Shown: in pieces, positions 5,710 through 5,743 of the stretch
How positions within the stretch are numbered: the stretch's first letter is position 1
Layout: every line of letters begins with the position of its first letter
Origin: Nitrospiraceae bacterium
GTDB lineage: Bacteria; Nitrospirota; Nitrospiria; Nitrospirales; Nitrospiraceae
Assembly: GCA_005800255.1 (NCBI GenBank)
Contig: SYGW01000146.1
Coordinates: 1-5,743 of the forward strand
Direction: 5' to 3'
Length of the DNA: 5,743 nucleotides
The notes under the pieces: model-generated
What the model was told of the DNA's origin: nothing
Databases searched by the model: none
What the model saw: only the letters and a program-made list of their open reading frames with translations
Position numbers and translations under genes: made by a program

Positions 5710-5743
5710 TTGAGAGAATGATATTGTCTTGGACTCGAGAAAA

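Noticed and set aside
5353..5721. A 122-codon plus-strand frame opposite the RRM gene.
   Set aside because: Its Ala/Thr repeats are simply the reverse reading of the Gly codon runs, and the RRM frame has clear RNP motifs and a strong ribosome site.
5718..5723. TATCAT on the minus strand as the -10 box of the RRM gene.
   Set aside because: It matches well, but the -35 would fall at or past the window end and the transcript would start almost at the ribosome site, so it cannot be judged here.

Overview
The window is a compact, GC-rich bacterial chromosomal segment (roughly 58-60 % GC by eye) with one tRNA gene and seven protein genes. I see no insertion sequence, phage, CRISPR or other mobile feature. 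The gene style (single-PDZ HtrA, PAP2 phosphatase beside a small kinase, RRM protein with a Gly/Arg tail, divergent HD-GYP protein) fits an environmental Gram-negative of the Nitrospirota (Nitrospira-like) or a neighbouring phylum. That placement is inference from protein character, not a computed result.

Layout. A complete tRNA-Thr(CGU) opens the window (5-79, +). It is followed on the + strand by an exported PAP2-family phosphatase (171-1043) and, 17 bases later, a small membrane kinase of the DgkA/undecaprenol kinase family (1061-1438). A very good sigma70-type promoter (TTGACA-17-TATTCT, 1451-1479) then precedes a tightly packed + strand set of three genes: a divergent HD-GYP-like protein (up to 2431), a YjbQ-family protein that overlaps it by one base (2431-2853), and an HtrA/Deg serine protease that starts at a non-ATG codon about 10 bases further on (2864-3997). 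A 197-base convergent gap holds only a weak hairpin. On the - strand lie a YheT-like alpha/beta hydrolase (5196-4195) and, upstream of it, a small RRM RNA-binding protein with a Gly/Arg tail (5697-5374). The latter ends in a textbook intrinsic terminator (5354-5320), so the hydrolase probably has its own promoter (candidate at 5275-5247).

How the genes may work together. The PAP2 phosphatase and the DgkA-type kinase are opposite activities on membrane lipids (lipid phosphate removal versus lipid phosphorylation) and probably share a transcript, which suggests lipid-carrier or diacylglycerol turnover. The HD-YjbQ-HtrA group is physically coupled, but I can see no shared pathway. The RNA-binding protein looks like an independent, efficiently translated, single-gene unit.

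Most of the window is ordinary. The points most worth a second look are the HD-GYP-like protein, which has lost its HHE/GYP motif histidines, and the PAP2 phosphatase, whose first two signature motifs are altered while the catalytic Ser-His and the third motif are kept.
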